IMG/VR virus record: IMGVR_UViG_3300009158_000034
Coordinates: 1 to 64,000 of that record
Length of the DNA stretch: 64,000 nucleotides
DNA from: a virus
Direction: 5' to 3' (one strand)
Made by a program: the position numbers and the translations under genes
Shown: piece after piece, positions 5,080-12,279 of the stretch
How the letters are laid out: each line of letters starts with the position of its first letter
How positions within the stretch are numbered: the stretch's first letter is position 1
Notes under the pieces: model-generated
Told to the model about the DNA's origin: nothing
Databases searched by the model: none
The model's input: only the letters and a program-made list of their open reading frames with translations

Positions 5080-5251
5080 AGGATAGGTTCAGCAACACTA
5101 TATTACTATAGGCTGATTTACTTTCTCTGTTATTAACTGGAGCCTGAAAGGGCGTTGAAGGTTGGTAACAATGCGTAAGCAAGGATCGTATTTCTAGAGG
5201 AGTTTCGATAAGTCTCCTCAATAAAAACAAAAAGTAGACAACTATCCTGTT
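5080..5251 (+). ncRNA. Large structured RNA, copy c; candidate Ro60 partner
   Basis: The terminal stem AGGATAG/CTATCCT and flanking GTT match the other three elements, and GTTCAGCAA follows the 5' strand. Here the loop is expanded to about 140 nt with hairpins CTATA/TATAG, GGCT/AGCC, GCGTTG/CAATGC and GAGGAG/CTCCTC. The last has TTCGATA in its loop, recalling a tRNA T loop. A promoter ends 19 nt upstream and a T-rich run follows. Bacterial Ro60 proteins usually sit beside a Y RNA with end-to-end stem and tRNA-like module. This RNA lies directly before a Ro60-like gene, so a Y-RNA role is plausible but unproven. Confidence 0.5.
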
Positions 5252-5264
5252 ATTTTTTATATTT

Positions 5265-5321
5265 AGGATGCTTCCAGCAAATTTTAAACTTTTATTGAAA
5301 AAAAGCAAAAAGCATCCTGTT
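5265..5321 (+). ncRNA. AGGAT-ATCCTGTT RNA element, copy d
   Basis: Stem AGGATGC/GCATCCT plus GTT, with TTCCAGCAAAT and an A-rich 3' half, nearly the same as copy b at 2421. It ends about 15 nt before the ribosome site of the Ro60-like gene, so it may act as a 5' UTR regulatory element or as a separate small RNA. Confidence 0.55.
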
Positions 5322-5349
5322 GCATAATACACACAGAAAGGAGAAAACT

Positions 5350-6768
5350 ATGCAATTCGCAAACGCAATTTTAAACCAAGAGGCTCGTACCACTAATGGT
5401 ATGAAGGCTCGTCAATCAACCGCTAACGCATGTGTTGATTTGTTCTATAACATCGGTGCAAGCCGTGGTAAGAACATCATCCCGCAATTCACTGCGGCTT
5501 ATGTAGAAAATGCAGACCTAGCATTGCGTATCGTCCAATGGGCGCGTGATGTTCGTGGTGGTGCAGGTGAACGTGAATTGTTCCGTCAAGTCATGTTGCA
5601 CTTGGAAAAGACTAACCCAGCTGATGCTGTCCGTCTTATGTCTAAGGTGCCAGAACTTGGTCGTTTTGACGATTTGCTAGTTTTCCAAACCAGCGATATG
5701 AAGGCTAATGCCTACACTTTGCTTGGTGACTACTTGCGTCAAAGCAACGGTCTTGCTGCTAAGTGGACTCCACGTAAGGGCGTGATCGCGGCTGAGATCC
5801 GTGACTTCTTCGGTATGACTCCAAAGCAATATCGTAAGACTCTTGTTGGTATGACTACTGTCGTTGAAACACAAATGTGTGCAAATGACTGGGATAACAT
5901 CAACTACAGTCACGTTCCAAGTGTAGCGCATAGTCGTTACAAGAAGGCTTTCGGTCGTCATGGTACAACTTATGTTGAGTACATCAACAAGTTGGTCAAG
6001 GGTGAGGCAGGTGTGAAGATCAATGCTAACGCAATCTTCCCACACGATGTGTTGAAGGGCCGTATCACTGGATATGGTTCAGCATTAAACTGGTCTAAGA
6101 CCGAGTTGGATGCAATCGAAGCACAATGGAATGCATTGCCTAACTACGTTGGTGACGCTAATGTGTTGCCTCTAGTTGACGTTAGTGGCTCTATGACCAG
6201 CAAGGCTGGCACAAAGGGTGACACTACTTGCCTAGAAATCGCAGTTAGTTTGGGATTGTATTTTGCTGATAAGAACAAGGGTAAGTTCAAGGACTGTTTC
6301 TTGACTTTCAGCGACAAGCCAAAGTTGATGAACCTCAAGGGGCCTATCAACAAGAAGATTGACCAAATGGTCAGTTCTGATTGGGGCATGAGTACAAACC
6401 TACATGGTGCGTTCACTCAAATCCTTGACACTGCTGTCAAGAACAAGGTTTCACAAGCAGAAATGCCTGAGACACTGATGATTTTCTCTGACATGCAATT
6501 TAACGCTTGCGTTAGGTATGATGACAGTGCGATGGAAATGATTGCTCGTAAGTACGCCGAAGCAGGTTACGATTTGCCTAAGGTAGTTTTCTGGAACTTG
6601 AATAGTAGCGGAAACGCTCCAGTCAAGTTCGACAAGGGCGGTACCGCTCTCGTGTCAGGATTCAGTCCAGCAATCGCTGCTAGCGTATTGGGTGCAGACC
6701 CAGATGCATTCAGCCCAGAGGCTATCATGCTCAAGGCTGTGATGAACAGTCGCTACGATTTGATGTAA
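5350..6768 (+). CDS. Ro60-like TROVE/vWA RNA-binding protein
   Basis: The product is 472 aa. The N-terminal helical part (about residues 14-230) begins with TTNGMKARQSTANACVDLFY and contains RDVRGGAGERELFR and LGRFDDLL, typical of the TROVE/DUF2828 group related to Ro60. The C-terminal part (from about 275) is a von Willebrand A domain with an intact metal site, DVSGS, plus a downstream FSDMQF. Ro60 proteins form rings that bind Y RNAs and misfolded RNAs in RNA quality control. The start at 5350 has a strong AAGGAG site; an upstream in-frame ATG at 5320 falls in the RNA element and is disfavoured. The upstream elements c and d are candidate RNA partners (inference). C is common at third positions, which suggests high expression. 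Confidence 0.85.
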   Translation: MQFANAILNQEARTTNGMKARQSTANACVDLFYNIGASRGKNIIPQFTAAYVENADLALRIVQWARDVRGGAGERELFRQVMLHLEKTNPADAVRLMSKVPELGRFDDLLVFQTSDMKANAYTLLGDYLRQSNGLAAKWTPRKGVIAAEIRDFFGMTPKQYRKTLVGMTTVVETQMCANDWDNINYSHVPSVAHSRYKKAFGRHGTTYVEYINKLVKGEAGVKINANAIFPHDVLKGRITGYGSALNWSKTELDAIEAQWNALPNYVGDANVLPLVDVSGSMTSKAGTKGDTTCLEIAVSLGLYFADKNKGKFKDCFLTFSDKPKLMNLKGPINKKIDQMVSSDWGMSTNLHGAFTQILDTAVKNKVSQAEMPETLMIFSDMQFNACVRYDDSAMEMIARKYAEAGYDLPKVVFWNLNSSGNAPVKFDKGGTALVSGFSPAIAASVLGADPDAFSPEAIMLKAVMNSRYDLM

Positions 6769-6784
6769 CAGTCAATGATTCAAA

Positions 6785-6809
6785 CAATGCCCGGTTCGTC
6801 CGGGCATTG
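6785..6809 (+). terminator. Strong hairpin after Ro60-like gene
   Basis: CAATGCCCGG pairs perfectly with CCGGGCATTG (10 bp) across a TTCGT loop. No U tract follows, so it may be an RNA-stabilising 3' hairpin or a factor-assisted terminator. Confidence 0.6.
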
Positions 6810-6816
6810 CCATATC

Positions 6817-6845
6817 TTGACAAATAATGGTGAAGGTGATATAAT
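6817..6845 (+). promoter_or_regulatory. sigma70 promoter, leaderless type
   Basis: TTGACA at 6817, 17-nt spacer, TATAAT at 6840-6845. The spacer starts AATAATGG, a variant of the repeated WTAAATGG box. The predicted +1 falls on the ATG at 6852. Confidence 0.85.
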
Positions 6846-6851
6846 ATGTCT

Positions 6852-7160
6852 ATGCGTAAATTAAGCGAGAACGGAAAAGTAGCAGTATTATACAGCCCTG
6901 ACTTTGGTGCAGGATGGTACACATGGAATCAAGACCATCCAGAGATATTGTTCGACCCTGCAATGGTAAAACTTGTAGAGAAGGGACAGTATGATGAATT
7001 GGCTACTTATGTAGAATTGAAGTATCCTGGCATATATACAGGTGGATTGAGTAATTTGCAGGTAGAATGGATAGAAGAAGGTAAAAAATTCCGTGTAGTA
7101 GAATACGACGGTGATGAAAGTATACAAGTAGAAGATGATATAGATTGGATGATAGCATAA
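6852..7160 (+). CDS. Unknown acidic protein (102 aa)
   Basis: An earlier ATG at 6846 abuts the -10 box and would not be transcribed, so 6852 is chosen. This makes a leaderless mRNA without a ribosome site. The product is acidic, with an aromatic N terminus (GWYTWNQDHPEILFDP) and a C-terminal VEDDIDWMIA. No family recognised. It overlaps the next gene by 1 nt. Confidence 0.65.
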   Translation: MRKLSENGKVAVLYSPDFGAGWYTWNQDHPEILFDPAMVKLVEKGQYDELATYVELKYPGIYTGGLSNLQVEWIEEGKKFRVVEYDGDESIQVEDDIDWMIA

Positions 7161-7381
7161 TGTATAAAGTAAAGACAAAAGAACAACAACAAGAATTTTT
7201 ATCATTAGATTTGGCTATGGAATATGCCAAGCTAATCAATGAGTTCGTAACCATCAGTGGTGGCGAGTTTGAGATTGTAGGACGATTCGGTGTCGATAGT
7301 GTGATAGATGGAAAGACTCCTGATGGAGTAGCATACACTTGGAACAAGGCAAGCAGAATCGGCCGAGTAAAAAGGAACTAG
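7160..7381 (+). CDS. Unknown protein (73 aa)
   Basis: The start overlaps the upstream stop (TAATG). A helix-forming N terminus (KEQQQEFLSLDLAMEYAKLI) is followed by a beta-rich end (GGEFEIVGRFGVDSV). No domain recognised; probably co-transcribed from the promoter at 6817. Confidence 0.65.
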   Translation: MYKVKTKEQQQEFLSLDLAMEYAKLINEFVTISGGEFEIVGRFGVDSVIDGKTPDGVAYTWNKASRIGRVKRN

Positions 7382-7384
7382 TAT

Positions 7385-7519
7385 ATGGCTAATAAAAAAC
7401 AAGGTAATCTGACAGGTCCACCACAGTGGTGGAAGCACTTAAAAGATTGGAAGCGAGTGTTCTGGAAAACAGAACGACAAGCACAAAAGAAAGATATCTC
7501 TAAAAGAGAAAAGGAATAA
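7385..7519 (+). CDS. Small basic protein, unknown (44 aa)
   Basis: An AAGGA ribosome site is spaced correctly from ATG. The product is Trp/Lys-rich (PPQWWKHLKDWKRVFWK) and ends one base before the phosphoesterase start. The tight packing in the operon supports it as a real gene. Function unknown. Confidence 0.6.
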   Translation: MANKKQGNLTGPPQWWKHLKDWKRVFWKTERQAQKKDISKREKE

Positions 7520-7520
7520 T

Positions 7521-8111
7521 ATGCCATCAGTATTTTTAGTTAGTGATACACACTTTGGCCATGCTGGAGTATGTAGATTTACAGAGAGTGACGGAGTAAC
7601 AAAGATTCGCCCATGGACTGATCCAGCGGAGATGGATGAGGAAATGGTCAAACGTTGGAACGAAACTGTTAAGCCAACTGATAAAGTATATCACTTAGGT
7701 GATGTGGTCATCAACAAAAAAGCATTACCGACGATGGCTCGCTTAAACGGTGATAAAGTATTGATCCGTGGTAATCACGATATCTTCCCTGATAGTGAAT
7801 ATCGTAAGTACTTTAGAGAATTACGTGCATACCATGTTATGAATGGAATGATCTTAAGTCATATCCCGATTCATACAGAATCGTTAGGTCGCTTTGGTGT
7901 CAACATTCACGGACACTTACATTCAGCTAGAGTTATGAAATCTGGAAATGCATCTGGAGAGTATGTCACTAAAGTGATTGATCCTAGATATCATTGTGTA
8001 TGTGTTGAGCAAACTGACTTCAAACCTATCTTATTCGAAGATGTTATCAAACGTATCGAAGCCGAAGGTGGTAGTGTTGGATTTCGCAATGGCAATGGGC
8101 CAACGATGTAA
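7521..8111 (+). CDS. Calcineurin-like metallophosphoesterase
   Basis: All metal-binding motifs are in order: DTHFGH (residues 9-14), GDVV (about 60), GNHD (about 90), SHIPIH (about 115-120) and GHLH (about 130). This is a compact 196-aa phage type enzyme that hydrolyses phosphate esters in the cytoplasm. The substrate cannot be told. Ribosome site AAAAGGAA. A strong terminator follows. Confidence 0.92.
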   Translation: MPSVFLVSDTHFGHAGVCRFTESDGVTKIRPWTDPAEMDEEMVKRWNETVKPTDKVYHLGDVVINKKALPTMARLNGDKVLIRGNHDIFPDSEYRKYFRELRAYHVMNGMILSHIPIHTESLGRFGVNIHGHLHSARVMKSGNASGEYVTKVIDPRYHCVCVEQTDFKPILFEDVIKRIEAEGGSVGFRNGNGPTM

Positions 8112-8124
8112 TAGTCGCTAAAAG

Positions 8125-8150
8125 AAAATAGGACCTTCGGGTCCTATTTT
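8125..8150 (+). terminator. Intrinsic terminator
   Basis: An 11-bp stem AAAATAGGACC/GGTCCTATTTT with a TTCG tetraloop and trailing T run. It ends the operon started at 6817. Confidence 0.9.
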
Positions 8151-8182
8151 TATGGTTAAAATTTGTGTTTTTATAATATACG

Positions 8183-8190
8183 CATAAATA
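8183..8190 (+). promoter_or_regulatory. T4-type late promoter candidate
   Basis: CATAAATA lies 8 nt before the ATG at 8199. A TATAAT at 8172-8177 without a good -35 is also present, so the promoter class is ambiguous. Confidence 0.4.
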
Positions 8191-8198
8191 ACATTATC

Positions 8199-8657
8199 AT
8201 GTTTCAATTCATTACAGACCTATCACACACCTTATTAAGTTTTATCAAAGACGATCCTGTTCGTCCTGAGATACCTACAGATTTTAGAGTAAGCGACGGC
8301 AGAGTTGTCGCTGCACTAACTGATGAAGAACAACAACCAGAAGCAATGGTTTGTGTTAGCTTCCATGACTTTGTTCCTGAAGGCATTGAAGATTTGAAGA
8401 AAACTGCTCAAGTGCCCACAACGGCAATATTCTATACTATCTGGAGTTACAAGTCAGGTAAAGGGGCTGAGTTGTTAATTCAAGCGGTCAAAGGGATACA
8501 GGAGAAATATCCCAGCGTTACAAGATTTGTCACATTGAGTCCTAAATCTAATCTAGCCCGTAGATTCCATCTAAAGAACGGGGCTATTGTTTTCCGTGAA
8601 AACATAGACACTACCAACTACGAATACCTGACTGAGATTCCGCTAACTAATAGTTGA
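8199..8657 (+). CDS. GNAT-like acetyltransferase (tentative)
   Basis: The 152-aa product has a GNAT-like C-terminal half: a strand TTAIFYTIWSYKSGKG, a helix AAELLIQAVKGIQEKYP-like segment, then RFVTLSPKSNLARRFHLKNGA. This is the usual acetyl-CoA-loop, helix and back-strand order, though the Q/RxxGxG/A loop is degenerate. The in-frame ATG at 8163 lies before the promoter elements, so 8199 is preferred. The substrate is unknown. Confidence 0.55.
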   Translation: MFQFITDLSHTLLSFIKDDPVRPEIPTDFRVSDGRVVAALTDEEQQPEAMVCVSFHDFVPEGIEDLKKTAQVPTTAIFYTIWSYKSGKGAELLIQAVKGIQEKYPSVTRFVTLSPKSNLARRFHLKNGAIVFRENIDTTNYEYLTEIPLTNS

Positions 8658-8658
8658 A

Positions 8659-8687
8659 AACTATAGTTGCAACAACTATAGTTGCAA
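8659..8687 (+). repeat. Tandem palindromic repeat
   Basis: AACTATAGTTGCAA occurs twice with a 15-nt period (8659-8672 and 8674-8687). Each core AACTATAGTT is a perfect palindrome. It lies 22 nt upstream of the promoter at 8709, a position suited to a dimeric regulator. Confidence 0.6.
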
Positions 8688-8708
8688 AAATTGATAGTAT
8701 TCCGTAGC

Positions 8709-8737
8709 TTGACATTAAATGGAATAGGATGTATAAT
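8709..8737 (+). promoter_or_regulatory. sigma70 promoter, leaderless type
   Basis: TTGACA, 17-nt spacer starting TTAAATGG, TATAAT at 8732-8737. The predicted +1 is exactly the A of ATG at 8744. Confidence 0.88.
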
Positions 8738-8743
8738 ACATCT

Positions 8744-9085
8744 ATGAACAGTCAGAAAGCACCCCGTAAGCGCAGAACAGATCGTAATCAGGTCCTGTAC
8801 TATATCCAAGATGTAGTTACACAGGAAACTTATATCGGTTTGACTGCATTGTCATACAAAGGTAATGCGTTTCTTACACTACGCCGTCGTATGCAAAAGC
8901 ATATGCAACGGGCCTTGACTGAGAACAAGAATTGGGGCCTGTCTCGTGCATTGCGTGAACATGGTGCCGAGCGTTTTGTATTCGGTGTGATTGAGATTGT
9001 GCGTGGTAAGCGTCCTGCACATGAGCGTGAGACAGAATTGATTAACACATTGCAACCAGCATTGAACACTTTTGGAGTTAAGTAA
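8744..9085 (+). CDS. GIY-YIG family nuclease
   Basis: The 113-aa protein shows the GIY-YIG core: VLYYIQDVVTQETYIGLT near residues 14-31, then R-R and H in RRRMQKHM, a WGLSRALREHG helix, F-V-F-G-V-I-E, and the terminal E..LINTLQPALN. This gives a complete single domain, so it is likely a small endonuclease. The start at 8744 is dictated by the promoter; a longer frame from 8729 begins inside the -10 box. The gene is leaderless and heads a run of overlapping small genes. Confidence 0.85.
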   Translation: MNSQKAPRKRRTDRNQVLYYIQDVVTQETYIGLTALSYKGNAFLTLRRRMQKHMQRALTENKNWGLSRALREHGAERFVFGVIEIVRGKRPAHERETELINTLQPALNTFGVK

Positions 9086-9279
9086 TGACTATCAATGACG
9101 CATACAAATATGCTATGCTTATTCGTAAGCAGGCAAAATTGTATCATAATATTCGTTTTGCCGAAGTAGAGGCAAAGATGAAAGAAGAAGGACATCCTGA
9201 GGCTGATATCAAGTTAGTTAAGGATTGGATCAATCACTTTGCTAGCGGTAAAGCAAAACCAAAATGGGTAGAACAATGA
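9085..9279 (+). CDS. Unknown protein (64 aa)
   Basis: The start overlaps the GIY-YIG stop by 1 nt and a GGAG site lies inside the upstream gene. Largely helical and charged (RFAEVEAKMKEEGHPEADIK). No family recognised. Confidence 0.65.
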   Translation: MTINDAYKYAMLIRKQAKLYHNIRFAEVEAKMKEEGHPEADIKLVKDWINHFASGKAKPKWVEQ

Positions 9280-9533
9280 ACCACAGAATGCAAGAACTTT
9301 ATGATCTGGCTGACAAGTTTGCCAAAGAAAATCGTGTACAAAGCATTGATGCCCCAGGCAACAACTATTTTGAATTGTTTCACGAAAAGTTTGGTGAGTT
9401 GATTGTGCGAGACTGCATAGATGTTGCTAAAAACTGGGATGATCAATTGGTAAATTCCAATCTTGTTAAAGAATCAAATGCGGTAGGCATTGTGGCATAT
9501 AGAATTGCACGAAGATTTGGAGTTGAAGAATGA
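9276..9533 (+). CDS. Unknown protein (85 aa)
   Basis: An ATGA overlap with the upstream stop fixes the start at 9276; an in-frame ATG at 9264 lies inside the previous gene. The segment NYFELFHEKFGELIVRDCI is typical of small conserved myovirus proteins of unknown role. Translationally coupled in the 8744 operon. Confidence 0.7.
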   Translation: MNHRMQELYDLADKFAKENRVQSIDAPGNNYFELFHEKFGELIVRDCIDVAKNWDDQLVNSNLVKESNAVGIVAYRIARRFGVEE

Positions 9534-9817
9534 ACGATTTTATGTATGAACAACAACGGGAATCTATCACCGAAGATTGGGGTGATGAAATATCGTTGGC
9601 TCTACTTTCAGAAAAATTAAATCTGCCCCGGGTGTCCTACAGGATCTATTATTCCAAGGACAACCTAACTCGCAGAATTTTTATCTTTCGTGGCAACTGT
9701 ACACCAGCTGAGACTGCGATAATGTTAGGTTTGGGATTTACTTTTGCTAGTGATGGCGATACAGAAAACATCCCCGATCAACCAGTAGAGGAAGTAGAAG
9801 AGGAAGTCAAAGAATGA
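9530..9817 (+). CDS. Unknown acidic protein (95 aa)
   Basis: An ATGA overlap with the upstream stop and a GGAG site mark the start. The C terminus is very acidic (EEVEEEVKE). A strand-rich middle (SYRIYYSKDNLTRRIFIF) is seen. No domain recognised. Confidence 0.65.
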   Translation: MNDFMYEQQRESITEDWGDEISLALLSEKLNLPRVSYRIYYSKDNLTRRIFIFRGNCTPAETAIMLGLGFTFASDGDTENIPDQPVEEVEEEVKE

Positions 9818-10110
9818 TTGATTACAAATTCATTGGTTGGAAAAATACTGATGGCTCAGACAAGGTGTGGGGTGCCATCTACATGGAAGACAGAACTAAG
9901 ATCCGTCCTAAAGTATTGATCTTCTGGGGCCGTCGTGGTAAGAAACTGCAAACCAAGATGGATCGTGAAGGTTGGGACTTAGATAAATTGGTTCGAGAAA
10001 AACAAGGTAAAGGTTATAACACAATTTATGACTATGAACTGAAAACAGTCTATCCAGAATTTGAAAGTGATCTGGAAAAGACCACAATGTGGGCACTACT
10101 TAAACTATGA
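9814..10110 (+). CDS. Unknown protein (98 aa)
   Basis: Coupled to the upstream gene by an ATGA overlap. It contains KVLIFWGRRGKKLQTKMDRE and a C-terminal YPEFESDLEKTTMWALL. The WGRRGKKLQTK part suggests nucleic acid contact, but I recognise no family. Confidence 0.65.
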   Translation: MIDYKFIGWKNTDGSDKVWGAIYMEDRTKIRPKVLIFWGRRGKKLQTKMDREGWDLDKLVREKQGKGYNTIYDYELKTVYPEFESDLEKTTMWALLKL

Positions 10111-10319
10111 AAACCAAAGAACAAATCATCACCGATATGTGCTATAGCTATAGACATGATTATGGGCTACGCAAAGATCCTATCGATGACCCATCTTGGA
10201 CAAGTGGAATGACAGAGCAGGATGCCAAAATGCTTTACAAAACGATGGAACAGATATATAATAACAACATTGAACCCCTTATTGAATATTACAAAGGAAA
10301 ACAAAATGTTTCTAAGTGA
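10107..10319 (+). CDS. Unknown protein (70 aa)
   Basis: ATGA overlap with the previous gene. Helical, with CYSYRHDYGLRKDPIDDPSW near the N terminus. It overlaps the next gene by 14 nt. No family recognised. Confidence 0.6.
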   Translation: MKTKEQIITDMCYSYRHDYGLRKDPIDDPSWTSGMTEQDAKMLYKTMEQIYNNNIEPLIEYYKGKQNVSK

Positions 10320-10830
10320 AATTAACAACGCATATCAACATAAAATCACCGGTGGAGATGGTTATGGTTGGGACTGTTATGGTTCTAACACATGGTCTAT
10401 TGACTATACTAGTAAGTACGCACATGGCTATGTAATCTTTGATACAGTAACTCAAAGAGTTTATGAAGTGAATGTTAGCCCGGCTTTTGGTTCTTGGGGC
10501 ACTGATGAACATGAACCAAAGCCCTATCGTTATATTGATCCAGACTATCGTCTATCACATTATACTGAGGCAAAGGATCGTCATGTTGATGCTGACCAAG
10601 CATGGGATGATGTAAAGTGGGTTGACCTAGAAACTGAAGAAGATTTCATCGAAAAGGCAACTAAGATGTTCAATGGTGAAGGTTTTGATACCCGTATTCA
10701 AGTGCCCGTTGAACTAGATGATGATACACTATTGAAACTGACTATGGAAGCACATAAGCGTGATATCACATTGAACAAACTGATTGAGGAAATACTACGT
10801 GAATTGATTGTCAACGGTCCAGTAGCTTAA
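10306..10830 (+). CDS. Unknown protein with ribbon-helix-helix-like end
   Basis: The start at 10306 has an AAAGGA site; the longer frame from 10222 is out of context. Residues 1-90 are aromatic and Gly-rich (GGDGYGWDCYGSNTWSIDY). The C-terminal 50 residues (RIQVPVELDDDTLLKLTMEA then DITLNKLIEEILREL) have the strand-helix-helix pattern of ribbon-helix-helix DNA-binding proteins. It may be an autoregulator, but this is inference. Confidence 0.65.
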   Translation: MFLSEINNAYQHKITGGDGYGWDCYGSNTWSIDYTSKYAHGYVIFDTVTQRVYEVNVSPAFGSWGTDEHEPKPYRYIDPDYRLSHYTEAKDRHVDADQAWDDVKWVDLETEEDFIEKATKMFNGEGFDTRIQVPVELDDDTLLKLTMEAHKRDITLNKLIEEILRELIVNGPVA

Positions 10831-10851
10831 CTCGTTATATAGGAGAATATT

Positions 10852-11232
10852 ATGAAAAAACTTTCTGTGGTAATCGTATCATTAGCATTAAGTGTTAATT
10901 CATTCGCTGGTGGCAAAGATGATTGGGTAGCACCATTCATTGTAGGTGGAATAGTTGGGGCAGTTGTTGTCAACAACATGAAACAACAAGAACGACCTGT
11001 TAATGTAATTCGTGTTGACCCGGGATTTGATTGTCGTAGAGGTGTAGATTATCCTCACCATGCTTGTTATAATCGCCGTGAACCGAATGTGGCATATCCA
11101 GTAGCTAGTTATAGTGCTGCTCCGGTATATTTTAATTCATTCCCATCAGGTACTCCACCGCGTGGTTATCACTTTGAACAAGTTTATTTTGAGAATTGTA
11201 ATTGTCTCAAATGGACTATGGCACAAGATTAA
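10852..11232 (+). CDS. Exported protein with signal peptide, unknown
   Basis: The first 20 residues (MKKLSVVIVSLALSVNSFAG) are a classic Sec signal peptide with cleavage after SFA. A hydrophobic stretch (PFIVGGIVGAVVVNN) follows and may anchor it. The mature part has several cysteines (C61, C72 and a C-N-C near 117). Ribosome site TAGGAG. A periplasmic role such as superinfection exclusion or lysis control is possible but not shown. Confidence 0.75.
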   Translation: MKKLSVVIVSLALSVNSFAGGKDDWVAPFIVGGIVGAVVVNNMKQQERPVNVIRVDPGFDCRRGVDYPHHACYNRREPNVAYPVASYSAAPVYFNSFPSGTPPRGYHFEQVYFENCNCLKWTMAQD

Positions 11233-11233
11233 T

Positions 11234-11422
11234 ATGAATGTACAACAAAGATTGTTTATGTTAACATTGCAACTACGTATTTTATATTTTATGGCATCAG
11301 TTAAATCAGTTTGGCGTTCACTATATACAACCAGTGTGTGGTCTTATTTGATGTTTCATGGGTCATTGATTATAGCTAGTTTGTTCGGTATGGTTTTAGT
11401 AGTAAGTAACATTTTTAATTAA
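11234..11422 (+). CDS. Small membrane protein, unknown (62 aa)
   Basis: Starts 1 nt after the exported protein. One clear transmembrane segment near residues 38-58 (YLMFHGSLIIASLFGMVLVV) follows a basic amphipathic N half. A small single-span protein beside an exported one could be lysis-related, but nothing specific identifies it as a holin. Confidence 0.6.
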   Translation: MNVQQRLFMLTLQLRILYFMASVKSVWRSLYTTSVWSYLMFHGSLIIASLFGMVLVVSNIFN

Positions 11423-11430
11423 GGAATAGT

Positions 11431-11955
11431 ATGGGTAAGAAGAAAAGAATTGAATCAAAGATTGAACCTAGCAATCTTGAACCACTGTGGGCCAAGACAG
11501 GTGATAACTCTTGGATAGCAACATTGCAAGAGGATCCAGAGACAGGTGATATGATTCTGCCATTGCCAGAAGATTTAATGGAATCACAAGGCTTTGAAGT
11601 TGGTGATATACTGAAATGGAAAGATAATAAAGACGGGTCTTACAGTATTAGTAAGAAAGTATCCGAAGAGACTGAGTGGGTATTAGTTGAATGCGTTAGT
11701 ACATTCCGTCAACGCTATATGGTTGAAGTTCCCAAAGGTAAAACTCTATGGGCATTGGATACTGTAACAATGGAAGAAGCCAAAGAGTTTAGCCAAGAAC
11801 ATATTGGTGAACAGATTATCAGTCACCGTACTGTATCTAAGAAGGAAGCATTAGAATTGTGCGACCAAGATAATGCTTACACAAAGTCTTGGGACAAAGA
11901 AACAAAAATGAAAAACTTTTTCACTACATGGGAAGAACAGAATGGAAACGATTGA
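11431..11955 (+). CDS. AbrB-like-fold protein, unknown role (174 aa)
   Basis: Residues about 32-65 (GDMILPLPEDLMESQGFEVGDILKWKDN) have the swapped-hairpin pattern of SpoVT/AbrB proteins. The second half contains VECVSTFRQRYMVEVPKGK and is of unknown type. Ribosome site AAGGAA. It overlaps the next gene by 14 nt. Regulation of phage or host genes is possible. Confidence 0.6.
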   Translation: MGKKKRIESKIEPSNLEPLWAKTGDNSWIATLQEDPETGDMILPLPEDLMESQGFEVGDILKWKDNKDGSYSISKKVSEETEWVLVECVSTFRQRYMVEVPKGKTLWALDTVTMEEAKEFSQEHIGEQIISHRTVSKKEALELCDQDNAYTKSWDKETKMKNFFTTWEEQNGND

Positions 11956-12268
11956 TGTATTAGAAGTTCCTTATCAGCCCGCTAAAGATTGGAGTGATAA
12001 AGAATGGAATAAGTTTACCAAATGGTTGAATGGTATGCTTAAGGTAAACGAAAATGTTACTGTTACCTTTACCAAACAGGATGGTACTGAACGTGTAATG
12101 AATTGTACATTAAAGCCAGAACTATTGCCCGAAGCAAAGCCATTGGCTGAAGGTAAAACTCCGCGTAAAGAATCAACCACAAGCATCCGTGTGTTTGATA
12201 ATGATTTAAAAGAGTGGCGTAGTTTCACTACAAAAAATGTCACTAGAGTAGAATTCAGTATTCCTTAA
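11942..12268 (+). CDS. WYL_2 / Sm-like beta-barrel protein
   Basis: The pattern VTVTFTKQDGTERVMNCTLK followed by SIRVFDNDLKEWRSFTTKNV matches small phage proteins of the WYL_2 (Sm-like SH3 beta-barrel) group common in T4-like cyanophages. The function in those phages is not settled; a nucleic-acid or ligand-sensing role is usually assumed. Confidence 0.7.
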   Translation: METIDVLEVPYQPAKDWSDKEWNKFTKWLNGMLKVNENVTVTFTKQDGTERVMNCTLKPELLPEAKPLAEGKTPRKESTTSIRVFDNDLKEWRSFTTKNVTRVEFSIP

Positions 12269-12279
12269 AGGTAAGACAA

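Noticed and set aside
5320-5349. Upstream ATG for the Ro60-like gene
   Set aside because: It lies at the end of RNA element d without a ribosome site, while AAGGAG is well placed for 5350.
11234-11422. Holin beside the exported protein
   Set aside because: Only one clear membrane span and no holin signature; the endolysin is 30 kb away. It is kept as an unknown membrane protein.
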